Shown here piece by piece: positions 1 to 13,000 of a stretch of 54,583 nucleotides of DNA. Source of the stretch: Rodentolepis nana (taxonomy: Eukaryota > Platyhelminthes > Cestoda > Cyclophyllidea > Hymenolepididae); contig UZAE01012048.1 in assembly GCA_900617975.1 (NCBI GenBank), positions 1 to 54,583 on the forward strand. Reading direction: 5' to 3'. Made by a program: the position numbers and the translations under genes. How positions within the stretch are numbered: the stretch's first letter is position 1; the number at the start of each line of letters is the position of its first letter. Under the pieces are notes generated by a model, which saw only the letters and a list, made by a program, of their open reading frames with translations, had not been told where the DNA came from and made no database searches.

Positions 1-1953
1 GCATACGATGACGCACACAGCGATAACGTGTCCCACAGGTGTTTGGATGTTCAGGTTAAAATAAAATATAGTGTTACATATTTAATATAAGGTTTAATTT
101 CTGTTTCCAATTCAACTTAAGTAGTAAATAGATGTCGCATTAAATTGAAGATTAGGAAAAATTAGAAACTACTGGCATTTACAAATTATTTCCTTTTAAC
201 ATAAGTCAATTTTGTATGTTACTCTGAATAGTAGACCCAAACCGCTCCCACTTTATGTTAACATTTCTTAAAAGTTACTGAACTCTCAAGTGAAAGGAAA
301 AAATGGCATTCAAACTGTCATCTCTTCGATGGATGTCTCAATAACAGTATCTAATTGGACTTAGCAGATATTTTATGAATTGCAATTGATCACAATTTTA
401 GGTAAGATGCATCATCCGCTACGTGGTTGAAAACCCGTCATGAATTTATTGGTTCCGAAATCGTGACGATTTTCAATACCTTATAAAAAATAATAAAGCA
501 GAATTCACTAAAAATAGCTTTGGAACACTTTACAACACTGCATAACAAAAGTAAATAATGATTTCAGATTTAATAATCTCGACCACGTGTATAAAAACAT
601 ATTACTCAACTTAGTGCATAAGGGCGGCTAAATATGCAGGCAGACACCGATGTCTAAGTGTTTGCTCAAGATAATTACAATCAATGTCTGAATAAAGTGA
701 AACGCCCTACTGAAACACAAATTACCTGGTTACTTCCCCATGAGAGCAACCTTTGTCATAATGGAAAGCACAGCACACGCAGAATAGCAGATGGCTTTGT
801 TTACTTGCAGTCCAAAGTGCACACTCCTCTAGTTAAATGGACTGATGGTTTTCAGTTGTGTATCTCCCATCGATGATGAATTGATGCTTCTGTATCCTTT
901 TAAAGAGACAGTTCAGTTAGATTCAGATGTCCTAGTGTAGCTGCCAATCCCTATAATAGTCAGCCTTGGATAACGAGGTCAGCCAATACTAGGTCATATC
1001 GCGTTGGCTAGGCGGCATCGACCCTTGCTACACCTCAAGAAAAATTCATAAATAGCTGGTTGAAAAGGTACCGAAGGTTTAAATGTGATTTTTTTGGCAG
1101 ATGACTTCAAGGCAAATTTATTCAGTATTTATGAGCTTTATAATCAATTTTAAATTCCTAAAAGAAGGTCCACTTATTTCAAAATGATATTCAAAAGCTC
1201 TCATCTGCTGAATAAATTCCAAACTAATCAGGTGGAAGTTTTCAAAAAACTTCAAGTTTCGAAGGCTTTGAATAAAAATCAGCTTCCTCCACAAATGACT
1301 AAACAAAAAATGTTGACTGCTTAAAAAAACTTAAAGCTGATCTCATTAACTGACATTGGTGTCTTGATCACAGTTCATTGTCTGCATTTGCGCTCGGTTT
1401 TACGTTAAGCCCCTGGCTGGCCTCAATGTAGAACGACTATAAGCTTGTTTTTTGCAATTTAAATTTACAGTTCAGCGACTGTCCCCCTGGGTTCTGGCAT
1501 TGGAAAAAATAAGGCCTCCCTTTTAGCGGTTGTGTTTGGCTTATCTTTCTACGAAACTATGGGCATCGGCTTCGTTAATGCAGTCAACCCAATTTGACAT
1601 TGCAGACTTGTCCAATGGAACCGCAACATGTTCCGTCGTGCAATGAGCTTCTTTAAAAGGTAGTATTTGGAGAACTTAATCTCCCCGTGGCTACGATGGT
1701 TTGTCTCGATCTTTAAAAAACTCCCATTACTCGAGAAACCTCAGGCGTGTATGAAATTCCTTGATTTAGTCTCCTGAACTTTCCCTCGATAAAAGTCAAC
1801 CAGTCGAAGCTTTAACCACCATAAAAGCTCCCCTTCTAGATTTTCCGTCTTGTACTATTGATTGCCTGAACTATGAGCACTGAGAGCCTCAATCCTATCC
1901 ACAATCTCCAACACATATTTTAAATAGAATAAGCATGTGTATATATTCATATA

Positions 1954-1959
1954 TTTATT
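1954..1959 (-). terminator. Candidate polyadenylation signal for TCF/LEF
   Basis: AATAAA on the minus strand, the first canonical hexamer after the stop codon. ATTAAA at about 2270 is an alternative. No cleavage-site data are available. Confidence 0.3.
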
Positions 1960-2626
1960 CGTTTATATGCGAGAATTTATATACTTTTAGCAGCATTACC
2001 CTGTATATTGATTGGAGTGGCATGGAACAGGGAAGGAAGAAGGGGAGGGAGGGGGTGTGGGAAGGAGACCGGAAAGGAAGGGAGCGGACAGGATAATCGA
2101 CCATATTGATTGATAGAAGGGCGAAAAGGGAGGCGCGTAAGGAGATGTTTTTGATCGTACAACGATGCAGGGGAGTGCCAATGAGAGATGAAGAGGGGGG
2201 GGAGGGGGGAAGAGGTGAGAAAGAAAAGAAGTAAAAATAGTGGCGCTATTTACAGTTCACTCATCGTTGTTTTAATACATTCGCAAATATACCCTTGATG
2301 ATGCAGAGAAAAAGAACCGCATCCAATATCTCGAAGATCACAAAATCTGCTTGAGTGGTTGGGAAATTCGAGATGAGTATCGAAAAGAGAGAAGAGTTGG
2401 AGAAGGGAGAGGTAAGAGAATGGAAAAACCCATGTGATATCTATAACAATGTGGAAGAGTACGTTAAGAATAATGCTGGGAGTTGTAGTGGTGGCTGACA
2501 GATGTGTAATACTCATCATTATATGTATCATAATTGTAAAAGAAACTGCTGATTCGAGCTGTTGACAAACATCCACCCTGTAACACGTTGCAATAGTTTG
2601 AGAGAAAGGGTAATGGTAAAGAAGAG

Positions 2627-2644
2627 AGATAGATAGATAGATAG
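2627..2644. repeat. GATA microsatellite
   Basis: Four and a half GATA units in the probable 3' UTR. Confidence 0.85.
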
Positions 2645-2815
2645 TGCCCACCCTGTTTGAATACATCTCAACACATTTCGTATGATAAGGGAGAATTAAT
2701 ACTGTAATGAGAATAATAGTAGACAATGACTGGATGATGATACCGGTTGAAAAATTTTGGGCCTCACAAAAATGATTTAGGAGAATGAGTGAGAAAATGC
2801 GGGAGCCTTGATTTT

Positions 2816-4051
2816 CTAGGAGGCAGTTGTACCTGTTTCTACTGCCGTAGATCCAGATAAAGGCTCTTCACACCGACTTAATGCAGCTGCGGAGAAGATT
2901 ATTGATCGTTTCTCGGAGGGGATGGTTGTAACTGTGGTGGCAATTGGGGGGACCTCTGTGCTACTTGTCACTGAAGGTGTTTGCACAGGTTCCGTGACCT
3001 TAGGATTCGCCGCTACTGCATTAGCTATTGCTGAGACCACAGGGAACATACCATTTAGAGGACTCGGCTCTTGTTTAATGTGCGGGAAGTTGTCACCCTC
3101 TATATCATCGTCATCATCACCTCCGTTGTCATGATGACAGCTGCCGGCGGGGGAAGCTTCTGTCGCAAATACACAGAGCGTCTCATTTTTCATATCGTCA
3201 TCGTCATCTCGATGTACTGAGTTATTTCCTCCAATGGACACCGGGATCGAATTAACAGTTGAAGGCATTGGTACAGGTGCTCCAAAACCAAGAGATGACC
3301 TCGTCTGTTGTTCCAGGAAACTAAGAGTTGAATGTACTAGAGAAGGACGCTGGAAATCACCATATGGAGAGAAGTGGGGATAAGAAAATGGACCTCCGCC
3401 AATACCAGTAGTGGGGGTATAGTCCTCTAACGGGTTTGTTGCTCCAACAAAGTCGCCTGGAGGTTGTGGAACAAACCCAGTGCTAGATGATGAGGGTGCC
3501 GGCGATAGGAAAGCTCCAGAATTTGGACTCTTGGGATTAGATTTGTTGAGTAGATTTCCCTCCGACATCCACTGATCCTTCGTTCCGGATTGGTTGGTAT
3601 TCTGTTGAGATTGCTGTGATTGTTGTTGTTGAGGTGAGGATGGTTCAGACTGAAGTCTCCCCGCCTTCAAGGCCTCGTCATATTCTGCGTCAGTCAGGAA
3701 ACGAACACACTTCTTCTTTCGTCTACAAGGTTTACACCACCGGGTTTGTTGTTCAAGACCGAACCGAGCACGACACTTTTTGGGGTTTCCAAGATCAACT
3801 CCAGCTGCGGCTGCTGCCGCCAAAGCAGCAGCAGAATTCGATGAATTCAAGGACCCTCCGCTCCCATTGTTCCCATTTCCACCGCCGACAAAATATCCAT
3901 CACCGTCGAAAAGGTCACGACGACCTGAACCACCATCCCCTCCGCCTGAATTCATCGCTGAGGCTGCCGCCACTGCTGCGGCTAATTTTCGTTTGCGTTT
4001 ACGCTTCGAATGTATTGCATAGTTATCTCGAGCAGACCAGCTGGGGAACAG
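2816..4051 (-). CDS. TCF/LEF: TCF/LEF exon 9: HMG end, basic tail, C-clamp, acidic C-terminus
   Basis: Starts [12 protein letters not shown], the usual end of the TCF HMG box, followed by KRKRKRK (NLS/basic tail), a Gly/Asn-rich spacer and [16 protein letters not shown] then KPCRRKKKC, the four-cysteine C-clamp that in other TCFs contacts helper sites (GCCGCCR). The tail has two Asp runs and IKQEPSP (Lys 1084), which fits the phosphorylation-dependent sumoylation consensus. Stop TAG at 2816-2818. The last exon encodes 411 residues, long for this family. Confidence 0.95.
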   Translation of the reverse strand: MFPSWSARDNYAIHSKRKRKRKLAAAVAAASAMNSGGGDGGSGRRDLFDGDGYFVGGGNGNNGSGGSLNSSNSAAALAAAAAAGVDLGNPKKCRARFGLEQQTRWCKPCRRKKKCVRFLTDAEYDEALKAGRLQSEPSSPQQQQSQQSQQNTNQSGTKDQWMSEGNLLNKSNPKSPNSGAFLSPAPSSSSTGFVPQPPGDFVGATNPLEDYTPTTGIGGGPFSYPHFSPYGDFQRPSLVHSTLSFLEQQTRSSLGFGAPVPMPSTVNSIPVSIGGNNSVHRDDDDDMKNETLCVFATEASPAGSCHHDNGGDDDDDIEGDNFPHIKQEPSPLNGMFPVVSAIANAVAANPKVTEPVQTPSVTSSTEVPPIATTVTTIPSEKRSIIFSAAALSRCEEPLSGSTAVETGTTAS

Positions 4052-7000
4052 CTAAAACAGGAGATAGACATGTGCTAGTAATGCGAACTTCACCCATAAG
4101 TTAAGACTTCGCCTGTTACTTCCCATGTTTTCACAAAAAAGATTAATCTTTTGACCCCTCTAAAATAAAGCCAACGCCAGAGACATGTCTTCCTTCAAGG
4201 CCATTGCTTTAATTGATTTAAGGTACTAATTAAGCCATCAATCAAGTGCCAACTTGCAACAAATCGATTACTTTTCTAACGTTAAAGCTGTGTACAATGG
4301 AAGTGCGTGATGACAAAAAATATTGACATTTTGTTTTGCCGTAAAATATACCATAGCCATCATGATTTTCATTTAAAATCGGAATGATTCGAATTGCACC
4401 CATTGTATAATACACAATTTCAGATGGTAGAAGAAGAACTAGTAAGGACGTGTGTGTGGTGACTACGAAAAGGATTAACGGTGGTCTTTGCAAAGCTAAT
4501 CCTCTGCCAATAGCGCACCTGATTGATTAAAATTGTAAACCTAAAACCGCAAGAAGACCAATCATTGAACTTTCCCTTAGCTGGGCTGCAGTGCATGAAG
4601 AATCAATCTATACGCTTATACATTCGCCTGTTCAATCATTACGAAGCACACTACTGGAATAAATATTATCACATTAAATGCATTCATTAAGTGAAATAAA
4701 TGGCTAACCTGTCGATGAATTTCCTTCTCTTTCCTCGCTAACTCGTAGTATTTTGACTGTTCTGGCTTAGACAGCTCATGCCACTTTTTGCCAAGAATTT
4801 GGTTTATTGCTGCAGACTCTTTCAGTGTGCATTCCTCCTGAATTTTGGGTCGCATTTCTTTCATGAATAGCATAAACGCATTCAGCGGCTTCTTTATATG
4901 CACACGCTTCGTAGGCACACCAGTTCCACTATTTTCAGTTGTAATTTCACGACGATATTGCGCCAAAGTTGCTGCGTTTATTGTCAGACCCGGAGATGAT
5001 GCTGATGCTGATGTCGATGTTCCTGTCTTAGACGGTGACCCACCAGCACCAGTTAGGGTTTGAGGAGATCCCGGGGAGCAACATTGGTCCAGGGATGATG
5101 ACGCTGCTGCTGAGGATAATGGAGATCCACCGCTACCTACTGATCCAATTCGCATGAGCTTTCTCGAAGGAGAATGCTTGTCGCCTCCTCCTCCTCCCGC
5201 ACCACTTAATGAACTTGACCGATTGTTTGTACACCTTAGAGGAGAAAGAATTTGTGATTACTACCAATAATTTTGAAATCAGCGACCTTTCGGAAAAAAC
5301 AAACCTCTTTGATGAGTTGGGATCTGCGTGATATCGCGAGGATCTTGGATCTGTTCCATAATCACCACTCATAGAGTCCTGTTGTGACTGCTGCTGAGAA
5401 GCTGGTTGTAGTTGAGTGTATGTTAAAGGAGATCCATCATTCTGGGAGTCTCCTGCGTTTAGCATTGAGGAACCAAACTGCATGTTGGTCTTTGATTGAC
5501 TACAAATGAGTAAATAACTCGTAATTCCATATACAACGATGGCAGATCCTAGTTGGCAAACACAAACAGATTTAAAACCTCAATTACAGGCACTTGATTC
5601 CTTAATTTCCTTTTTTAATTTACCTTCTTATGTGATCAACTAAGGAAATCAACCACCGTTCACACTAATGCTCTTGGTACCTCAACTTTTCGCCCATTTC
5701 TTGTAAAAGAGGCCGTGAATATAAAAGTATTCTCTGCATATTCCCATTTATCTAGTTGATGAATAGCTAACTGATGGTTAGGCTCTGACCAAAGTAAGAA
5801 ATTGCCAAACATTAGATTACGCAAATGGTCATCATACCACGGCTATGGGACAACTTTAGGAAGGAACATCATTTTTATGTAATTGATCTTATGGTCTAAT
5901 AACTGAAAACCTATTTAAAGCGTACTTAGTTAAAACACTTCAATTATTTGCCGAGTAAATTGTCATGATTCGATCCAGATTTACAATTTCAATTTATTTT
6001 TAGATAGATTAGAAATGATAAATGGAGCAAGATCTTATCGACACACACATATTTGCATTGCTAAAAAACTTGCGAAGACTCAAACTCCCGTCAGACAACC
6101 CCTAACCTTTCAATATCATAATTACAAAGCCTCTACCCTCATCTCCCGCTGAATACCAACAGTCAATCATAGTCCCAACCGTTTATTTCCCCCCACCCCA
6201 AACCTGATTTCGAAGTTTCGCGCTTCCACAACACACAGATTCCGGAATATTCCCCTCAACTTAAACTAACATTTTCTAAATTCTGCTCTTGAATTCATCA
6301 CTATCACTTTCGCTCTTTCTTACTCCCCCTCCGCCCCCCTCCCCCCCTCCCCCCCGATAAGGCACTTTCACTAAAACCTTAACTTTCTTCTTCCTCTTAA
6401 ATATAGCAGCCCTAGTGTTTAGTCTGCAACAAAATTGCAAAGCATAAGTGGAGACGACATACCAGTATGCAGCAACTGCGGCGGCAGCCGGTGATGCTGG
6501 TGACAGAGCAAAAAGCGAGAGAGCCGCAGCATGTGGACTACCTGCTCCCATATCCAGCTTATCTGCGCCGCCATTCGTGGCCACAGCGAGCGAATGATGG
6601 AAGGCTGCAGCACTGGCGAAAGGCGACACTGGAGGAGCTCCAGTGATGCCGGTAGGATTCGGACCACTAACTGACGCCGAAGGCGGCTGTAGAGGCGAGC
6701 TTGCAGAGGAAGAAGAGGCTGCAGAAGAAGCCGCTGCAGCTGCTGTCAAACTTGTCAGGAAATGTACAGCTGCTGCCTGTCGATTGTGTGGCGGAACGTG
6801 ATTGAAGATACTAAAATTAAATTCAAGTAGGGGATACATTTATACTTGCACGAATTGCAGTTGCTTTGCTCATAGTCATAAATCTTCTATTTCCACATTA
6901 GCATAATAATAAATATTTCAGATCTACAGGTACATAGTTAGGACGTCCTCTTTCAGAGCGTACGTATTTTTTGTGAATATGAAAATGGGTAATAAAAGTT

Positions 7001-10000
7001 AAAGTAAATTGCTGTTAAGAGTTCACGGAAATGCTCGAAGTTCAGCATTACTAAACAAAATGCGGAAAAGAAAAACCAGTAGAAGAATTGTATTCTTATC
7101 CACGCGCACTGGCACATGTTTAAGAATTTGTACTTATGTGAATAAGAAGCTAGTGTCAACGGAAATCAGGAGACAAGCGTTTTCAAGAACTAGAGCCAAT
7201 CTTAAGGGAACCGTTGGTAAATCATTTTGAAAAATTCTTCTGAATAGGCTCAGCAAGCAGATCTGTCAATGATATCGTAGCTGCTATTAAACAATGCGCC
7301 AAACGATATTAAAACACTGGCATTCTAAAATGCGTGTGCAATAAAGATCTCATTCCCCATATTACACAGGCGATTGAATTCACAACTTTATTCTTCTGTA
7401 TTTGGTCTTTAAAGATGAAATAGCTTTTTTCAGAAGCCAATACCGGTCAATGAAACGGAAACTAAATCATTTCCTTAAATTGCATCAATGTATTCAGAGT
7501 TATCTACTTTTGCATATAAGTAGGTGTAATTTATTAGCTCAACAAATTAAGACACGAGAACCCACTTGGGAGTGAACGATGGTGAATTAGCGGCGGCAAC
7601 AGCGGCTAGAGGACTCGATAGCCATGCGGCAGCTGCGGCAGCAGCAGAAGCGGCAGCCGACGCCGACGCAGCTACAGCAGAGGAGGAGTTGGTGGAATGT
7701 TGCGCTGGAGACTGCGAGCTGGAAGTAGCAGCGCTGTTTTGTGGTTGTGGAGGGGCGTTGGAGCTCTGCTGTTGAGATACACTTGGTTGCTGTGAGGGAG
7801 GATAAGCCGATGGGAAAACGCTGTTTGAGGCATCAGGTGGAGAGCGCGTGGGATAGAAGCAGCTTCCAAGAACCGCCGCTGCGGCTGCTGCGGCTGCTGC
7901 GAAATGACGACCTGCTCCTGGAGTTGTGTATGGAGATGTCGGTCCCATTCCAAAATGGCTTGACATCGGCTGACCGTAGGCCGCCATTCCATAGAATCCA
8001 CCTGGAACAACAAAAATAGATTATACTACTCAAACGCCTTTTCTGTAACTGGATTAAGAAAAGTCTCCGATATAGACAATCAGTTTGTGCAACTAAAATG
8101 AATACAGTTATTACATGTTCATCAGTTGACTGCACGTCGCAAAAAGAGAACAAAAATTGAGGAAAGTACATGTATTTGCACTGGATTGGTAATACTTTAA
8201 TGCATTTGCTTTGTGATTGTATATTGGTATTTTTATTTTCTCCCAGTTCGTATTTTTAAAAATCTCACCCTTCATTCACACAAGAGGAATTTCGATGAAA
8301 TAGCAAACAGCAAAGTTTAACTTACATTGTCAAAAGAATCTGCAATTTTGTACACGGGAGCAGTCATTAAAACTTGAGTAACAAAAAGTGAATAAGATTT
8401 CGATTGAAAGACTATTATGATCTCGACAAAATTTCGAATTTGTGCTACAGTATTCAGATCAACTCCGATACGTAATCTTCTCTTAACTTTTCACTTACTG
8501 GTCCAAGAACTACTACTAACTATTCAAAAGGTTACATATTGTAGATAATATAAAGAGGCGGATATTTGAGTGGAGAAGTGTGATGGTAAAGAACTCGATT
8601 AAGGTAGAGGACGAACTAGTAATTGGCATAATTTTCACAACTTTGAAAGTAGCCTTTCGATATCAATCTTGACAGTCAGAGCAACTCAAAATAGGCAGAA
8701 AAAGGCGGATTAATTGATTCAATTTTCGGATGCTCTTGAAATGATGACAGTTGGATAGGAAAAAATAGAATAGAAATAGGCAATAAAGTAGTAGACAACA
8801 AGATCTCTTGGATATAATGGCCAATAGCTGCTATCTCGGCAATTCGAAGGAAGAAGATGTAAAATTGCAGGAGGTAAAAACATGGACGAACACCGGAAAT
8901 ATATGCAATGTAAAATGCACTATACATACATCAGTCTAAATTGAGATGAAAAGGAAGGAGGCAGGCTACCAAGCAACTAACGATGGACAAGGGGGCATAA
9001 ATTAAACTAAGCACCAGTTTATAATTTATGTTAAGTAAATTCATTTGCAAATCGTCGAGAGTGGTGGTAGTCGTTGACGCAGCGACAAAAACACCGATGG
9101 ATGCATGTATGTATTTGTTTGTTTAAATACATGCAAAATACGCTCGCGTGCATTTATATTTGGCGATGCATGTTTGCGAAAGTGAGGAGGCGAAGTTTTA
9201 GTGGGTGTTTTTGTTCCTACCAGACAGTCGGTCGGAAGGGACCGTCAGGGTTAAATGGTGGGGTGGAGGGGGGGATTAGAAATGGATCCTCCCTAGTGCT
9301 TCCTTTCCTCATCACCTTCTGAAACAGGCAGGCAGAAACGTTTAGGGGGATAAAAAAAGCCACGTACTAAAGAAGGAGAAATTAGACAGACTGGGAGAAC
9401 ACATTCCTCAGATCATAATAATAACCACATTAGATTGTCTCCAAGTTTACAACTTTCTGGAATTCGCTAAGTTAGTCAAATCTATTTCAGAACACCTCCA
9501 ATCAACATCTTATTACATTACTAGGCAATTATAAAGCATTGGGGACCCTAAAAACAGGTGCTAATATTTAAGAGGTTGGAATCCTTGAAATGAAGGATGT
9601 TTAAATCAATTAAATTTATTCCTACTGAAGAAATAAAGTTCCTTGTGTTTGATACCTTAGCGTAATTCTGGGAAGTACATTTGGAATCATAAGTACCTTC
9701 TATTGCATCAGCTATACTAACATTACTTTGTAAAAAATTGGGTTAGTGAGTCAAATGTTAGTACGTCAGATGGTGATTCAAATGCACCCAACGCGTCCTT
9801 TCAAGTAGACGCTCATGCGTAATAAGTTCTAAAGCTACTTAACTGGTTGTACAACTTCTCGATAAAAATAGGTAAAAGGAGACTATCATCAAAGATGGCG
9901 TATTTCTTTGAAGATTCCATAGCCCAAATGCAAGCAAGGCGCTTAATTAGAGGTTAGAAATTTAACGATTTCTAACTTTGTAGTCAGTGTTTTGAGTTAT

Positions 10001-13000
10001 GATTTCTGAAAATATATCTGAAGCTAAAAGTAAAAGGAATAATGAGTAAACAGAATTGGAGTTTGTCCTTAATTACCACTTGCCTAGAAAAGCATTTACT
10101 TAAAACGAATTCAGACCCAATAGGTTCTCAAATCCCACTAAAAAGCGAATTAAGTAGCAAGAATATGGTAACTAAGATCTATTTATTTGCTTATTTCTTA
10201 CATAATTTTAATTTGAACACCCCTTTATCTCACCTCAAGCTTGATCATTTAAATATTTCAATCAATGGGAAATAAATATTAACATTAAGATTGGATTACA
10301 CATTTTGCAACAATTGAACGAAAATTCTAACAAAGAATATTTATCTGCATAATTTTTTGTTAAACTAGAACTAAAGTGTGTTCGAAATATAAAACGCAGG
10401 TTATTTGACCGAAAGGAGGTAAATTCCGAAAACTATTCGGAAAACTCCCTCCACTAAATTGTTAACGCTATCAATTAGCACCAATTCTATTCTTGATATT
10501 GACCTTAAGCTGTCAATTACGGTAGTACACCGTCTATGAGATCATTGGAGAGTAGTCTATACACGTCTGCACATAATAAAACCACTGTCATCGTCTCAGG
10601 AGAATAAAACTATACCACCGTGTAGGTATGGCGCGAGAGGTATTCGTGCGTCTTAAACTCTAACTCAAACTCTATGTTGACTGCCTGGGAGATGGGATCC
10701 GAATAAATTTCAAGTCCTAATTGATTTCTTAAATGATTCTCTCTGCTTTGATGAGAAAACGTTGGGAATGCAAACAAAATTCACTTGAGACTAAGTGTGC
10801 TTGAACTTGCTGTATTTTCGTCAACCTCGTCGCAGGAGAGTAAGTAGGTGGAAATGACGGTAGATGTGAAACAAAGCAGGGTAAATTCTCAGAAAGTCCA
10901 ATTTTCAGGCGGCGACAAAATCACCACCAAATGAATTCTCTCACACGCACTCGTATATTTGAAGTGATGTGGCAAAGGTAATTTTTCACGTAATTCGAGA
11001 GAGAGAGAGAGTAAGTTTTCTTGATAAGGGAACCCGAAAATAAAAATTGTGACTTTTGTGAGATTTTCTATGAAGAAAAGATAAATAGGTGCAATTTCGG
11101 GTTTTTGAGAGAGGAAGAGAAGTAATTTAAATCGTCTCCTAGACTTGTGACATTTTGCAATAGCACACTAGGCAGACACAGTGCGAGCGGTGTGCGAGAC
11201 ACTCAGAATTTTGTGTCTGGTCCCGCCGAAATGACGAGAAGATTGTTGTCCGAGAAAAATGCGCATAAAAGTTAGCAATTATTGGCTAGTAGATACTTTG
11301 TTTTGAAAAAGTACTGCGGAAAAGCAACAACCATCTCCAGACAGTAATCGGACTTCATCCACGACATCTCAGACAATAAACAGTAATTATTCAGACTAGT
11401 TCGTGTTCTGATAGTAGCGTTCTAAAGGCCACATAACTTATCCAGAAGAAAAATAAGAACTTTTGACAATTTAATTCATAATTTCGTGGTTTCATATGTT
11501 TAAATCACGGTTCGACACATATTAGCAGTTCTTTTTCACCACTTAAACAGATCTACTTTAACAAATTTCAGTTTTATTTGAATCCATTACAACAATTCCT
11601 CAGATCAAAAAAAAAGGATTTTGGAGAATCAAGATCATAAATGACTTTGAGGGAGATGTAAGTGTTTACTTAAATGACTTTGAAGGTGTGTAAAGGGGAC
11701 ACCTGTATGAATGAAGCAACGAATTTAGGTGTGATCTCATATTCACGCTCATGGCTGTAAGGGCATGACGCAATGTGGAACAACTAATCAATTATCGCAG
11801 ACACGAACTCACCAAAGATATCAAAGCAAGCGTCAATGATGTCTATTAATTTTGAAGAGCATTTTCTCTGAGTACATTTTTCAACAGTTCCATCGAATGC
11901 ACATTCAAACAAATATCTATTCCATTGTGGCTCAAACCAGCAGTGGAAGCAAAAGTTTCAAACCCAATCTTGAGTATAGTAAAAAATAGCTAATTCAGCA
12001 TTGACTCAGTTTTTATTTACGCCTTAGGACTTCTAAAACCGCATATCCACTTTAGTATCAATGCCAAGAAAATTTTGTTCACATATAACTATCTCAATAA
12101 GGGAACCTTTCAGAAATTTGTAATTAACGCAGAAAGAATGTAAAGTAGGATGAATAGAAGATAAAGATATATCCGTAAAGACAAATGAGCCAAAAATATT
12201 CCTTAGAGAAGGATTAATGATTGCTGAAGCAAAAGAGTTGTAATGAGCAGCTCACTATAAACGACCAAGTTTTCAGCCAAACTTCAAGTCAACTAAGTCC
12301 AACCTGCTAATAATCTGAGGTATTCATTTTTAAAAAGTCAGAAATCGATAAAAACATAGAGGACACAGTGGTAGTCTACACAATCATCAAACTTCCCTCC
12401 CCCCACCACCACCACCACCATATTCCCATCCCTACCATGCGTAAAAATTAGCATATTTCTTGATGGGCTCGAGGGATGTTCACTTTCGCATTCGTAGGAA
12501 GAGAAACCAAAGGTTGCCGAGCTGTCATCTTCGAAATAAACCTTGACTGAACCCCCCCCCCGCACTGCCCCCCCCTTTTTGCAAAAATACACGTGCTCTA
12601 ATAAATACACAGGTTATGAGGGAGAGGCAGAGAAAAAGAAATATTTGTGTACGTTTCGCAGAGGCAGAGGAAGATGCAGAAGCTGGCATATACCGCGTGG
12701 AGATCCTCCGTGTATACGAGAGGTCAGTCAGATGCGTCCATTAGTGAAAAGGTTAGCTCCATTCACACAGACAAACATTTAAAAATGGTAGCCTTCTCCC
12801 TCCCTGGGTGGATTAACTAGTCTGCTATTTTTTATTTTCAATCCGCGTAGACGAGACACAAACACACACACACACACATAACCAACACACCTCATTGAAG
12901 GGGATTGGGAGACCAAGCAATAAGTCAAAAACGAGGAAAGGCGAGGCAAGGAAAAGCAGGGAGAAGGGAAGAAAAGAATAGCAATCCTGCACGCAAGCGA

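Larger units (their letters stand above)
1..2815. other. Downstream flank and probable 3' UTR of TCF/LEF
   Basis: No gene recognised. On the minus strand the first canonical AATAAA downstream of the TCF stop lies at 1954-1959, which would give a 3' UTR of roughly 0.86 kb. Purine-rich, G-run-bearing sequence occupies about 2029-2225 and a short GATA tract 2627-2644. The remainder is AT-rich with no supported feature. Confidence 0.5.

Noticed and set aside
963..1040. AGCCAA...TTGGCT inverted repeat
   Set aside because: Only six paired bases with a long loop; expected by chance.
2250..2726. 158-codon minus-strand ORF, among the longest outside the genes
   Set aside because: It is in the probable TCF 3' UTR, has low-complexity hydrophobic and His/Thr-rich composition from repeats, and shows no recognisable domain.
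3616..4104. 162-codon plus-strand ORF
   Set aside because: Antisense shadow of the C-clamp exon.
7566..8019. Plus-strand Ala/Glu-rich and other ORFs
   Set aside because: Antisense frames of TCF exon 5, whose poly-Ala/Gln coding keeps the other frames open.
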